Shown here: positions 8,661 to 17,793 of the stretch, one piece after another
Layout: the number at the start of each line of letters is the position of its first letter
How positions within the stretch are numbered: position 1 is the stretch's first letter
NCBI RefSeq assembly: GCF_000018865.1
Contig: NC_010175.1
Coordinates: 3,782,001 to 3,846,000 of the forward strand
DNA: 64,000 nt
Source: Chloroflexus aurantiacus J-10-fl
Lineage (GTDB): Bacteria; Chloroflexota; Chloroflexia; Chloroflexales; Chloroflexaceae
Direction: 5' to 3'
The notes under the pieces: model-generated
Told to the model about the DNA's origin: nothing
The model's database searches: none
The model's input: the letters and a program-made list of their open reading frames with translations, nothing else
Position numbers and translations under genes: made by a program

Positions 8661-10625
8661 CTATTCCGATACCGATATTGGTTCAAGGTCAACGAGGTGA
8701 GCGCCAGCCGCGACGCTGGCACCGGCCTGGTAGGGTAGACGACGGACAATGCCGGCATACGGAGCGACGACTGTGTGCTCCATCTTCATCGCCTCCAACA
8801 CCAGCAGTGGTTGCCCTTCGCGTACCTGCTCACCGACGGCAACGTGGATACGCACAATGGTGCCGGGCATCGGCGCAGTGAAGCTGGCCGCATTCTGATC
8901 ACCACTGCGCGTCACGCTATCGGCGGTCAAGGGAGCGGGGCGGGTAAGATGGTACGCTTCACCACGCCATGCGATCAGCCAGCCGTCATCGGCCTGCGCA
9001 AAGAAGAACTGCTGGCGTTGCCCATCAATGTCCAGAGCCAGTTCGTGGTCACCACGATAGACCAGTGTTGTCTGCACACCCCAGCCATCGCCATGGATAT
9101 GCCAGCCGCTGGTTGACGGCGCTACCCGCAGGCGGTGATCGCCATGGGAGCTAAAAGTGAGCGGGATGGTGTCGCCACCCAGACGCCAGACCCTGGCCAG
9201 CGGGTCGCGAGCCGGTGGTTCGGCGGTAACTGTCAGGACGGCGGCGGCGACCAGCACTTCGCACGGTGGTGGTGCGGGTGGCGGTACCAGTCCTTCGTGT
9301 TCACTCAGGAAGCCGGTATGAGTAGCACCGGCGGCAAATGCCGGGTGCTCGGCAATCGCCTGCAAGAGCGGTAAATTGGTCGTTGGCCCCAGCACCACCA
9401 TCTCGCGCAGCACCCGGCGCAGCCGGGCCACCGCCTGCTGACGATCAGCTCCGGCCACAATAATCTTGGCCAACAGCGGGTCATAATGGACGGTCACTTC
9501 ATCGCCGCTGGTCAGGCCGGCATCGACGCGCACGCCCGGCCCTTGTGGCGGCACAAACAGCGCCACCTTCCCAACCGCCGGCAGATAGGTGCGAGGGTCT
9601 TCGGCGTAGAGACGCACTTCAATTGCGTGACCGCGCACCGTGACATCCTCTTGTCGGAACGGAAGTGGCTGACCGGCGGCAATCGCGATCTGCAAGTGCA
9701 CCAGGTCATAACCGCAAATCAGTTCAGTGACCGGATGCTCAACCTGCAAGCGAGTGTTCATCTCCAGAAAGTAGAATTCACCATCAGGGGTAAGAATGAA
9801 TTCAACCGTACCGGCATTGACATACCCTGCCGCTCGTGCGACCGCCACCGCAGCCTGGCCCATCGCGTTGCGTAGAGCAGGGGTCAGCGCCGGCGATGGT
9901 GCCTCTTCGACCACCTTCTGGTGGCGGCGCTGGATCGAACAGTCGCGCTCGCCGAGGTGAACGACATTGCCGTGCTGATCGGCCAGCACCTGAATCTCAA
10001 CATGGCGGGGGCGGAGGACGAGACGCTCGATGATCAGCCGGTCATCGCCGAAGGCGGCACGGGCTTCACGGCGGGCGCCTTCGATAGCGGCGGGTACTGC
10101 GGCCAGATCACCAACGGAACGCATGCCCTTGCCACCGCCACCAGCACTCGCCTTGATCAGCAGTGGTGGCCCGATACGGTGCGCCTCGGCCAGCAGGCGC
10201 TCATCACTCTGATCTTCACCATCATACCCCGGCACCACCGGCACACCGGCGGCCTGCGCCAGCGCACGTGCTTCCGCTTTACCACCCATGGCAGCAATCG
10301 CAGATGGTGGCGGGCCGATAAACGTGATCCCAGCCGCTGCACACTGTTCGGCCAGTTTGACACTTTCGCTGAGAAAGCCGTAGCCGGGGTGTATGGCCTG
10401 GGCACCCAGTTGAAGCGCTGCTTCAACGATGGCCTCGGCACGCAAATAGCTTTGTGCGGCAGGGGGTGGGCCGATCAAGGCGGCAGCATCGGCCATGCGC
10501 ACGTGCAGCGCACCGGCATCGGCAGCCGAGTAGACAACCACCGGGCTAATGCCCAGTTCGCGACAGGCGCGGATAATACGCACGGCAATCTCGCCGCGAT
10601 TAGCGATCAGGATACGGTTGAACAT
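8661..10625 (-). CDS. acyl-CoA carboxylase alpha: biotin carboxylase fused to biotin carrier
   Basis: The 654-residue protein uses ATP and bicarbonate to carboxylate its own biotin. Domains in order: biotin-carboxylase N-domain (MFNRILIANRGEIAVRIIRACRELGI), ATP-grasp with glycine loop ASAGGGGKGMR (about 160-170) and the EMNTRLQVEHPVTE segment (about 290), a C-domain with RLYAEDP, a middle linker, and a biotinyl domain with the lysine in EAMKMEH (about 615). This is the architecture of propionyl-, methylcrotonyl- and some acetyl-CoA carboxylase alpha chains; no carboxyltransferase subunit is nearby to decide the substrate. The upstream F420-type gene overlaps its start by 19 nt. Confidence 0.96.
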   Translation of the reverse strand: MFNRILIANRGEIAVRIIRACRELGISPVVVYSAADAGALHVRMADAAALIGPPPAAQSYLRAEAIVEAALQLGAQAIHPGYGFLSESVKLAEQCAAAGITFIGPPPSAIAAMGGKAEARALAQAAGVPVVPGYDGEDQSDERLLAEAHRIGPPLLIKASAGGGGKGMRSVGDLAAVPAAIEGARREARAAFGDDRLIIERLVLRPRHVEIQVLADQHGNVVHLGERDCSIQRRHQKVVEEAPSPALTPALRNAMGQAAVAVARAAGYVNAGTVEFILTPDGEFYFLEMNTRLQVEHPVTELICGYDLVHLQIAIAAGQPLPFRQEDVTVRGHAIEVRLYAEDPRTYLPAVGKVALFVPPQGPGVRVDAGLTSGDEVTVHYDPLLAKIIVAGADRQQAVARLRRVLREMVVLGPTTNLPLLQAIAEHPAFAAGATHTGFLSEHEGLVPPPAPPPCEVLVAAAVLTVTAEPPARDPLARVWRLGGDTIPLTFSSHGDHRLRVAPSTSGWHIHGDGWGVQTTLVYRGDHELALDIDGQRQQFFFAQADDGWLIAWRGEAYHLTRPAPLTADSVTRSGDQNAASFTAPMPGTIVRIHVAVGEQVREGQPLLVLEAMKMEHTVVAPYAGIVRRLPYQAGASVAAGAHLVDLEPISVSE

Positions 10626-11605
10626 GGGCGTAATTTGGGCAAAACCGCTTCTCCGTAGGCTTTAATCCATTCCGCTTGATTGCGACCAACGTTATGCACA
10701 TAAATCTCGTCGAAGCCGAGATCGATGAACTGTTGCAGGTGAGCGCGATGCTGGTCGAGATCGGATGAAATCAGTACCCGACCACGAAAATCTTCCGGTC
10801 GTACCAGCCTGGCCATCGCGGCAAAATCCTCCGGTGAGCGAATGTCCTGCTTGGGGAAGTTCATGCCACCGTTTGGCCATTCGGTAAGCGCATTCTGCAA
10901 CGCCTCTTCATCGGTTGGCGCCCACGAGACGTGCAACTGCAACAACTTGGGCATCTGATCGGGGTCTTTTCCGGCTTCGCGGGCACCGGCGGCGAAATCG
11001 GCCAGGATGCGGCGCAGTTTGTCGGGGGCAGCCCCCGGCGTGATCAGACCGTCACAGGTACGCCCTGCCCAGCGCAGTGTTTGCGGGCCGGTAGCGGCAA
11101 TGTAGATCGGTACCGGTTCTTCGGGCAGCGTCCAGAGCCGGACTTTGTTCATCCGAAAATAACGACCCCGGTAACGGGTCTCTTTGCCGCTGAGCAGCTT
11201 CTGAATAATCTCGGTTGCTTCCTGAAGCATCTCGAAGCGCACGAGCGGTTCCGGCCATTCCCCGCCAACCACATTTTCGTTCAGCAATTCACCACTACCC
11301 AACCCCAGCCAAAAGCGACCGGGGAACATTGCACCGAGCGTTGCTGCGGCCTGGGCAATGACCGCCGGATGGGTGCGGAATGAGGGGCAGGTAACACCCG
11401 GCCCAAACCGATGATTCGTCACCACTCCCAGGGCACCCATCCAGCTATACACGAACGCATTATGGCCCTGAGCCGGCACCCATGGCTGAAAATGATCGGC
11501 AGCCATCACACCCCGAAAGCCGTACTGTTCGGCCAACCGACAATGTTCGAGGAGTTCATTGGGATGGAACTGTTCCAGTGCTGCTGATAAACCAATCGTT
11601 GCCAC
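10607..11605 (-). CDS. F420-dependent luciferase-like oxidoreductase (LLM class)
   Basis: The protein of about 332 residues has a luciferase-like TIM barrel: LLEHCRLAEQYGFRGVMAADHFQPW at the N-terminus, VYSWMGALGVVTNHRFGPGVTCPSFRTHPAVIAQAAATLGAMFPGRFWLGLGSGE in the middle, and PVPIYIAATGPQTLRWAG later. These match the F420-dependent glucose-6-phosphate-dehydrogenase-like group, so a hydride transfer using F420 is likely; the substrate is unknown. I take the GTG at 11605 (MATIGLSAALEQF) as the start because upstream residues do not match the family. Its 3' end overlaps the biotin carboxylase gene by 19 nt. Confidence 0.93.
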   Translation of the reverse strand: MATIGLSAALEQFHPNELLEHCRLAEQYGFRGVMAADHFQPWVPAQGHNAFVYSWMGALGVVTNHRFGPGVTCPSFRTHPAVIAQAAATLGAMFPGRFWLGLGSGELLNENVVGGEWPEPLVRFEMLQEATEIIQKLLSGKETRYRGRYFRMNKVRLWTLPEEPVPIYIAATGPQTLRWAGRTCDGLITPGAAPDKLRRILADFAAGAREAGKDPDQMPKLLQLHVSWAPTDEEALQNALTEWPNGGMNFPKQDIRSPEDFAAMARLVRPEDFRGRVLISSDLDQHRAHLQQFIDLGFDEIYVHNVGRNQAEWIKAYGEAVLPKLRPCSTVS

Positions 11606-11722
11606 GTGATCTACCCTTGTATTGTATTCAGCGAGGTCTGTTGCATAGTATACCACGGTGGGCAGGACTCTTCCGCGATAAGCACTCTCACAAACAACTG
11701 GCGTTGGGTGGGTACGGCCTTG

Positions 11723-12436
11723 CTATGGCGCCGGTACTGCAATCGTGATCAGGCGATGCGTCAATTCCACATTCCCATCAACAATCACCCGATCCCCAAT
11801 ACACGAGACCAGGGTGAGCCGTTCGTCGCCGGTTGGCAGAATGTACTGCACTTGATCGGGGGTTACCCGCTCTTTGCGGGCGACAACGTAGCGAAAAGCG
11901 GTGCCGTCGGCGCTGTAGAGCAGGATTTCGCTGCCGATCTGCAATCGATCAATGTTGGCAAACGGGGCAGGAATCTGGGGGGCTTTGCGAAAACGCAAGA
12001 CATGACCCCACAGCACGATATTTTCGCCCTGGCCCGGTTTGGCGCTGTAGATGTACCAGCCGACATCGTGATCGGGCACGATGGGAACGTTCTGGGCGTC
12101 CAGGCCGACCGGTATCAACTCGCGGTTGAGATTAATCTCTGGGATAACCAGGCGCACCGGGGTGCGGTCGCCAACCGGTGGCGGGGTTGGAGTTGCTGAT
12201 GGCGCAGGTGTGGGTGGTTGGGTTGGGGTGGCTGATGGCGTCGCCGTAGCGGTGGGTGCCTGGGTTGGGGTTGCCGATGGGGTGGGCGAAGGTTGGGGGC
12301 TGAGGCTTGACAATTGCTCCGCTGTCGGCGTTATGGATGCTGCCGGCGTAGGTGATGGTACGGTAGCGCTGGCCGTCGTTTCACCGCATGCACTCAAGAG
12401 AAGACAACCGGTCAGGACAATCAACAAAACTCGCAT
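11723..12436 (-). CDS. sortase-family lipoprotein with Pro/Thr-rich linker
   Basis: The protein has about 237 residues. A lipoprotein signal (MRVLLIVLTGCLLLSACGE, lipobox LSAC) is followed by a low-complexity linker of about 75 residues (repeated SPTPSATPT units), then a sortase-like beta barrel. The barrel shows LWGHV (catalytic His) and TLVSCIGD (catalytic Cys), with a later THRLI arginine. Such enzymes cleave a sorting motif and transfer the protein to an amine. A membrane-tethered sortase with no obvious substrate next door is notable. The start ATG at 12436 follows GAGGTGG; a GTG three bases upstream is also possible. Confidence 0.88.
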   Translation of the reverse strand: MRVLLIVLTGCLLLSACGETTASATVPSPTPAASITPTAEQLSSLSPQPSPTPSATPTQAPTATATPSATPTQPPTPAPSATPTPPPVGDRTPVRLVIPEINLNRELIPVGLDAQNVPIVPDHDVGWYIYSAKPGQGENIVLWGHVLRFRKAPQIPAPFANIDRLQIGSEILLYSADGTAFRYVVARKERVTPDQVQYILPTGDERLTLVSCIGDRVIVDGNVELTHRLITIAVPAP

Positions 12437-12590
12437 CACGATCCACCTCGCTATATTCGGTGCCCTTTTCAGCCTACCACAATTCAGAGTTGGTGCCCAC
12501 AGGCAATCTTCCCGGCAGGGCGACGGGATCGGTTATACTGAAAAAGATGCCGTTAGCAACACCCGGAGGATCGCAGGAACGAGGCTCACC

Positions 12591-13262
12591 ATGCGCACGT
12601 TGACGGTTCATTATCTGGGGCAAATAGCCTATACCGCCGCCTGGGACATTCAGCGTCAACTGGCTGCCGAGCGGTCGCGTGGGCAGATTGGCGATACGCT
12701 CCTCTTGCTGGAGCACCCGCCGACGATCACCCTGGGGAACAAAGCCCGACCCGATCATGTGTTGGCGTCACCTGCCGAACTGGCAGCGCGTGGCGTTGCC
12801 GTGGTGCAGAGTGATCGGGGTGGCGAGGTGACCTATCATGCGCCGGGTCAACTGGTTGCCTATCCGATCTTCAAACTCTCGCAGCATGGGAGCGATGTGG
12901 GCCGCTACGTGCGCGGTTTGGAAGAGAGTGTTATTCGCGTGTTAGCCGGTTATGGTCTGGTGGGTGAGCGGGTTGCCGGATTGACCGGGGTCTGGGTGCG
13001 CAACGGTGCGGCGAAGATTTGTGCCATTGGCGTGAAGCTCAGCGCGAGTGGGGTGACAACCCATGGCCTGGCGCTCAACGTCGATCCCGATCTCAGCGGG
13101 TTTGATTTGATTGTACCCTGTGGTATCACTGATCGCAGCGTGACCTCGCTGGCGTTTGAACTGGGGCAAGCGCCAGCGCTGGCCGAGGTAGCCGAGCGCC
13201 TGATCGCACAGATAGGCGAGGTGTTTGCCCTTGAACCGCGGGTTGAAGCGCTGGCGATGTAA
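12591..13262 (+). CDS. lipB: lipoyl(octanoyl) transferase LipB
   Basis: The 223-residue enzyme moves octanoyl from acyl carrier protein to lipoyl domains, the first step of lipoate assembly. It shows the family signature RGGEVTYHAPGQLVAYPI, the lysine-containing AAKICAIGVK and the catalytic cysteine in IVPCGITDRSVTSL. The ATG at 12591 gives the expected N-terminus (HYLGQIAYTAAWDIQ); the open frame extends upstream but without homology. lipA and lpd follow at 16.7-19.2 kb on the same strand, making a loose lipoate/2-oxoacid dehydrogenase cluster interrupted by unrelated genes. Confidence 0.97.
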   Translation: MRTLTVHYLGQIAYTAAWDIQRQLAAERSRGQIGDTLLLLEHPPTITLGNKARPDHVLASPAELAARGVAVVQSDRGGEVTYHAPGQLVAYPIFKLSQHGSDVGRYVRGLEESVIRVLAGYGLVGERVAGLTGVWVRNGAAKICAIGVKLSASGVTTHGLALNVDPDLSGFDLIVPCGITDRSVTSLAFELGQAPALAEVAERLIAQIGEVFALEPRVEALAM

Positions 13263-13279
13263 AGGTTTGGGCGGTGTTG

Positions 13280-13356
13280 CACCAGAGAGGCACTGAGAGC
13301 ACAGAGGGTAGTAGACTGTTTTGAGCATTCTCTGTGTCCGTCGTGTCTTTGTGGTG
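13280..13356. repeat. imperfect inverted repeat of the CACAGAGACACAGAG type
   Basis: CACCAGAGAGGCACTGAGAG at 13280 pairs imperfectly with the segment ending GTCTTTGTGGTG at 13356, around a centre of about 20 nt. A half copy (CACCACAGAGACACAGAGG) is at 21559. The repeat lies between the convergent lipB and methyltransferase genes and may act as a bidirectional transcription stop, though there is no long T-run. Confidence 0.7.
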
Positions 13357-13369
13357 ATCATAGCATTGC

Positions 13370-14941
13370 TCAGCGTTCTTCTCTTCCGGGTACCTCCGTC
13401 TCCTCTTCAGCGAAGCCGTTTTGAAACAGAAGATACTGGTTTGCGCCCTGGGTAGACTCAGCAATTTGTCGTTCCGCGAGCAGTTGGTCAACAGCAGCTT
13501 CTTTTCCCAACAATCGAGCAAGACGCCTGAGATCGAGTGCATTCAGCAAATGTGCCGTAATTGGTCGCTTGGCATCCCAGAAAATCCTGGATGACCAGAA
13601 TGCTTTGGCCGGTTCGGATGTGACCAGCTCGTAGAGCAGGTTGCAGGCTTCTGCGGAATAACAGGAAAAGAAGTAGCAGGTATCATCAAGCATGACCGGG
13701 CGATCTGCATACGGTGGTACCTGTACGAATTCGAGTTTTTTGTAGAGACCTGAGATTGCAACCTTCCATGGAGCGAACGAATACGATCCAACATCAAAGA
13801 TAGAAAATCGTGGGCGGTTTTTGTATATCTGGCTCTTCCTTTTGTTTAACAGATGGGCGTGAGCAGTCAGGTAATGCCACGCTTTAGGCGCATGGGTCTT
13901 AAGATGGTTCGGATCATCATTTGCTGCTCGCTGTGGAACCAGAATCCAGCGTTGTGGTCGGCGTCGGGCTGCCAGGTCAGCGCTCTTCAAGAGTGGGAAA
14001 AGTACTTCAGGTTCAATATCAACCTGTGTTCCCAGTCCGTTCACGAGCCTGTCACCTTCAACGTGCAGTTCAAAGACGTTACTGCAATCGTGCTTTATTC
14101 CTGACCGCCAGACCTTCAGGCTATTTCCTCCCAGCTCTTGCCAATGCGGAGGTAATGCAGTATCAGCCACCAGTATGCCTTCTCGTAATCCAAAGGTGCT
14201 GGCAGGTTGCACTGCATCCAGAGAATGAAACACCTGACACACCTTGTCTGTACCGGTTGGAGTAATCGGTACAAGTAGTAAACAGGCGTCGACCGCAGCA
14301 CCGAAATGTGTGTGCGCGTCGATAAGATAGAGTGATGCTGTGCCGGAGTGTATTCCGTTGTGCCAGGCGTATTTGAGCACCTTGCGGGCAACGGTTGTCT
14401 TGCAGAGCATTGCCAGCAGTCCGGTTTTATCTCTAAACCAGGAAATGATCTCTCTCATTATCCATTCTGAAATGTCGAAGTTACTACTTCCGGTAAGCGC
14501 GTCAATGCCACGAAGATGGTCGCGGTTTGACTTTACGGGAAGATTCGTACTGCTAAGCGTGCTTAGTGCTGTGTTTGTGACCCACGGTGGGTTGCCAATC
14601 ACCAGGAGTGGTTCTGGTAGTGCTGCAACAATATTTGTCCAGTCGGTACGAAAGAAGTCGGCCTGACATATTTCAACAGATGCAGGTGAATGAGGGTTGA
14701 TGGGTGTGATGGTGTGTCGTGCCTGCGTGATATGTTGTGGATTGATATCAAACCCAAGAATGCGCGTTACACCTGGAAATGTTTCCAATGCTGCTTGAAG
14801 GAATGCCCCCGTCCCACAGGTGGGTTCGAGAATGGCAGCAGGCTGAAAGCCAGTTCGCGCAATCAGCGCACAAATATCTCTTGCCAGGCTAACAGGTGTT
14901 TGAAAATCTCCGAATTCAACGTTGCGAAGTTGTCGGTTCAT
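13370..14941 (-). CDS. N6-adenine-type DNA methyltransferase, no restriction partner seen
   Basis: The 523-residue protein has an S-adenosylmethionine-binding motif EPTCGTGAFLQAA (about residues 39-51), a following acidic motif (GFDINPQH) and the catalytic motif IGNPPWVTN (about 115-123), the NPPW form typical of gamma-class N6-adenine methyltransferases. The C-terminal 300 residues probably form the DNA target-recognition part. No endonuclease gene lies next to it and it has no clear nuclease motif, so it is either a solitary methyltransferase or an unusual single-chain enzyme. Flanking genes belong to lipoate metabolism, suggesting insertion into that cluster. Confidence 0.9.
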   Translation of the reverse strand: MNRQLRNVEFGDFQTPVSLARDICALIARTGFQPAAILEPTCGTGAFLQAALETFPGVTRILGFDINPQHITQARHTITPINPHSPASVEICQADFFRTDWTNIVAALPEPLLVIGNPPWVTNTALSTLSSTNLPVKSNRDHLRGIDALTGSSNFDISEWIMREIISWFRDKTGLLAMLCKTTVARKVLKYAWHNGIHSGTASLYLIDAHTHFGAAVDACLLLVPITPTGTDKVCQVFHSLDAVQPASTFGLREGILVADTALPPHWQELGGNSLKVWRSGIKHDCSNVFELHVEGDRLVNGLGTQVDIEPEVLFPLLKSADLAARRRPQRWILVPQRAANDDPNHLKTHAPKAWHYLTAHAHLLNKRKSQIYKNRPRFSIFDVGSYSFAPWKVAISGLYKKLEFVQVPPYADRPVMLDDTCYFFSCYSAEACNLLYELVTSEPAKAFWSSRIFWDAKRPITAHLLNALDLRRLARLLGKEAAVDQLLAERQIAESTQGANQYLLFQNGFAEEETEVPGREER

Positions 14942-15404
14942 GTCTATCTCAGTCTTTCAATTCCTGCAACGAAACCAGCTTGCTCGATAACTCGACTGTA
15001 TTGCAGGCGCCACTGAAGTGCATTCGAGATGGTGAGATTGCACCGTTGGTTGAATCTGACTTGAGCAAAACACTATCACTTTCACGCAACACATTGTTTC
15101 TGATACCATATTCCATTATGCGATACGACGTGGTATAATACCAGCGTACTATGCTCCATGTTTGAGTTCCCCTGTCATTGCCGTTCGTTCTTCCTGTCAT
15201 TTTAGATTGAAGATACGGTGTTAAACCCCTGTTCAGATCATATTTTGTTGGATAAGCATTTGTTATCCGATATTTTTATACAAAGATTTTCTCTGGCGGC
15301 GTGTTGTGATACTGTAGCTGCTCCGGCTACTTCGCTACGAACATTTCATTATTAACCGGTCGGCATGCTGTTGGTTTGCTTGAAATGATCTGGAGGCATG
15401 GAAT
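14942..15404. other. intergenic region, no gene seen
   Basis: This 463-bp, relatively AT-rich stretch separates the divergent methyltransferase and AhpD-like genes. Short open frames on both strands lack ribosome-binding sites and recognisable residues. It should contain promoters for both sides, but I see no unambiguous -35/-10 pair. Confidence 0.5.
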
Positions 15405-15887
15405 ATGGAGGATGTTACGTCGGAAATCATCCATGATCTTGGGTTTGGGGTTGTGCCGAATGTCTTTGCATACGCTAAAAGTACCGATACCCAGATCGCT
15501 CTTTGGAAGGCGTTTCGCCATGTGGTTTTACGAGGGGTATTGCCGCGTACTGTAAAAGAAATGATGGGTGTGATCATTTCACAGACGCGTGGATCGCGAT
15601 ATGCCGCCGAAATTCATCTCCACGCGCTCATGGTGCAGGGGCTGGAAGCAGAAATTCTTGATGCGTTACGTCGTGGGGTTCTCATACCGACTCTACCGGG
15701 TCGAGTTCAGGCACTCCTTCAGTTCGCTCAGGCCGCGGCGGTTTCACCTCATCCGCAGCTTTTGATCGGACTTCAGGCTGTAGGGTTGAGTGAGGTAGAG
15801 ATACAGGAAGCGGTTGCCGTGGTGGGGGTCTTTACATTAATCAACAATTGGACAGATATGCTGGAAATCCCTGTTGACCCACTATGA
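15405..15887 (+). CDS. AhpD/carboxymuconolactone-decarboxylase-like protein without active-site cysteines
   Basis: The 160-residue helical protein has the AhpD-like pattern: FRHVVLRGVLPRTVKEMMGVIISQTRGSRYAAEIHLHALM. Catalytic members carry C-x-Y-C-x3-H at this place. Here it reads S-R-Y-A-A-E-I-H, so both redox cysteines are replaced (Ser and Ala) while Tyr and His stay. It is therefore probably not a peroxidase and may bind a ligand or partner instead. GGAG precedes the ATG. Its stop overlaps the next gene's ATG (ATGA), coupling it to the diguanylate cyclase. Confidence 0.85.
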   Translation: MEDVTSEIIHDLGFGVVPNVFAYAKSTDTQIALWKAFRHVVLRGVLPRTVKEMMGVIISQTRGSRYAAEIHLHALMVQGLEAEILDALRRGVLIPTLPGRVQALLQFAQAAAVSPHPQLLIGLQAVGLSEVEIQEAVAVVGVFTLINNWTDMLEIPVDPL

Positions 15888-16645
15888 CAACACGAACTGA
15901 GTCATTGCTGGTTCGTTTACTCCTCTTACACGAAGCAGCAACCGGCTACACTAACCTCAGCTTTGCCGAAGTTCTTGAGCATGCTCGCCGTTGGGTGAGC
16001 TGGATATTTGAGCGCGGCCATCTTGAGGTTATCGATCCCTCCTCTACGGTGATTGAGCAGAAGTTTCCAGTTCGTGGCCGGGTACCGGGAGGGTATGGGA
16101 TTAGCTTTTCTGGCCCGCCGTACCCGGTTTATGTTCGGCTGGTATTGCCTGATATTGATGATCCGGATGAGTTGCGGATGGCAGCTCTCTATTGTGATTA
16201 TCTGTTTGCTGCACTCCAGGCTGCCGGCTATCGAGAAGAACTTGATCGTCAGGCTCGTTACGATTGGTTAACCGGTTTAGGGAATCGGCGTGCACTTGAG
16301 CGACGGTTAAAAGGGGGATTGCCTGCAGATTGGGGTGTAGCGTTTCTCGACCTTGATAATCTGAAAAGGGTAAATGATACTCAGGGTCATCTGGCCGGCG
16401 ACCAGTTGCTCCAGCGTTTCGCCGACGCGCTTCGGCAGGCGGCGTTTGAAGCGTTTCGGCTGGGTGGGGATGAGTTTGTTGTTCTGTTGACCAGACAGCA
16501 GCAAGCAGCATTGCTGGAAGCAATAAGCCATTTTCAAGTTAGCTACGGTTTCGCCTGGGCCGATGAAGACAATTGCACAAATTTGCTGCAACGAGCCGAT
16601 CAACGCATGTACGCCCAAAAACAACACAAAAAGACCGGTCGCTAA
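15884..16645 (+). CDS. GGDEF-domain diguanylate cyclase
   Basis: The 253-residue protein has an N-terminal domain of about 120 residues with a GAF-like beta pattern (GYGISFSGPPYPVYVRLVLPD). A GGDEF domain follows from YDWLTGLGNRRALE, with the metal/substrate residues VAFLDLDNLKRVNDTQGHLAGD and an intact RLGGDEF active site. The usual RxxD inhibitory site just before GGDEF is absent. It probably makes cyclic-di-GMP in the cytosol in response to something sensed by its N-terminal domain or by the coupled AhpD-like protein. Confidence 0.94.
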   Translation: MTTRTESLLVRLLLLHEAATGYTNLSFAEVLEHARRWVSWIFERGHLEVIDPSSTVIEQKFPVRGRVPGGYGISFSGPPYPVYVRLVLPDIDDPDELRMAALYCDYLFAALQAAGYREELDRQARYDWLTGLGNRRALERRLKGGLPADWGVAFLDLDNLKRVNDTQGHLAGDQLLQRFADALRQAAFEAFRLGGDEFVVLLTRQQQAALLEAISHFQVSYGFAWADEDNCTNLLQRADQRMYAQKQHKKTGR

Positions 16646-16740
16646 CTTTCTAATAATATGCGGTACAATACGTATGCCAATCGAATCGTTATCGTTGATC
16701 GTCCGACCCGGTCGGCGATCACTGGAAGGCGAGAACGCCA

Positions 16741-17661
16741 ATGGCAGAACTTATTCCGCTAAATGAGGTAGGTGTCGCGCAACCGGCATCAGGTGCAGTC
16801 AATCGGCCACGCCGCCCGGAGTGGTTGAAAGCGCGGGCACCGGGTGGGGTGAATTATCACGATGTGTTGCGCTTGATGCGCGAAAAGAATCTGCATACGG
16901 TCTGCGAAGAAGCCCGCTGTCCAAATATCGGTGAGTGCTGGAATCATCGCACTGCCACCTTTCTCTTGCTCGGTGATATTTGTACCCGTGGTTGTCGCTA
17001 CTGCGCTATCGGTAAAGGGAAACCAAAGCCAATTGACGAGAACGAGCCGGAGCGGGTTGCCGAGTCGGTTGCTCACCTGAAACTCAAGTTTGCCGTGCTC
17101 ACGTCGGTCAACCGTGATGATGTACCCGACGGTGGTGCGCATATTTTTGCCCGTACTATCGAGCTTATCCGCCAGAAGGTGCCTGATTGCAAGGTCGAAG
17201 TGCTCATCCCCGATTTCGATGGTAATTGGGATGCACTGGCGACGGTGCTGGCCGCCGAACCCGATGTGCTGAACCACAATATCGAGACGGTACCGCGTCT
17301 GTTCCGGCGGTTTCGACCACGCGCTAAATTCGAGCAGAGTATTGAATTGCTGGCCAGAGCACGGGCTGCTCGCCCCAAGCTGGTTACCAAGAGTGGCATG
17401 ATGGTCGGTGCCGGTGAGACCAACGAAGAGGTGTACGAGGTGATTGATCGTCTGCGCAGTGTTGATGTGAATGTGCTGACGATTGGTCAGTATCTGGCAC
17501 CCGATGCGAGCTATTGGCCGGTGCATCGCTATGTCACGCCCGCCGAGTTTGCTGAGTTTCGCAGCTACGCGCTGGCCCGTGGTTTTACGCACGTTGAGAG
17601 CGGGCCGCTGGTGCGGTCGAGTTACAATGCCCATCTGCACGTGGGCGCTGCCCAACATTAG
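16741..17661 (+). CDS. lipA: lipoyl synthase LipA
   Basis: This 306-residue radical SAM enzyme inserts two sulphurs into protein-bound octanoyl groups. Both iron-sulphur cysteine sets are present: CEEARCPNIGEC (auxiliary cluster) and CTRGCRYC (radical SAM cluster). The C-terminal serine of the auxiliary cluster is in RSSYNAH. Other family marks are HRTATFLLLGDICTRGC, LTSVNRDDVPDGG and TKSGMMVGAGETNEEV. It sits 132 bp before lpd and near lipB, consistent with lipoylation of 2-oxoacid dehydrogenase complexes. Confidence 0.98.
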   Translation: MAELIPLNEVGVAQPASGAVNRPRRPEWLKARAPGGVNYHDVLRLMREKNLHTVCEEARCPNIGECWNHRTATFLLLGDICTRGCRYCAIGKGKPKPIDENEPERVAESVAHLKLKFAVLTSVNRDDVPDGGAHIFARTIELIRQKVPDCKVEVLIPDFDGNWDALATVLAAEPDVLNHNIETVPRLFRRFRPRAKFEQSIELLARARAARPKLVTKSGMMVGAGETNEEVYEVIDRLRSVDVNVLTIGQYLAPDASYWPVHRYVTPAEFAEFRSYALARGFTHVESGPLVRSSYNAHLHVGAAQH

Positions 17662-17673
17662 ACGCAGGATTGC

Positions 17674-17704
17674 TCGCGCAGGGAGTGATAGAGTACCTGC
17701 GCGA
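17674..17704 (+). terminator. hairpin after lipA
   Basis: Nine-base arms TCGCGCAGG (17674-17682) and CCTGCGCGA (17696-17704) pair perfectly around 13 nt. Only a weak T-rich tail follows, so it may be a partial terminator or an RNA-stability hairpin between lipA and lpd. Confidence 0.45.
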
Positions 17705-17793
17705 TTGCCTATCATTTCAATGCTGTTGTATCTTTTGGTAACGGCATCTGAGTGTTGCGTTGTCGTGATCAGATGAGATGAAAGGATAGTTCC

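Noticed and set aside
12081-12590. N-terminal extension of LipB
   Set aside because: The open frame continues upstream through the antisense of the sortase linker. Homology and spacing place the start at 12591.
13370-14941. Complete restriction-modification system
   Set aside because: Only the methyltransferase is recognisable. Neighbours are lipB and an AhpD-like gene, and no nuclease motif was found in the protein.
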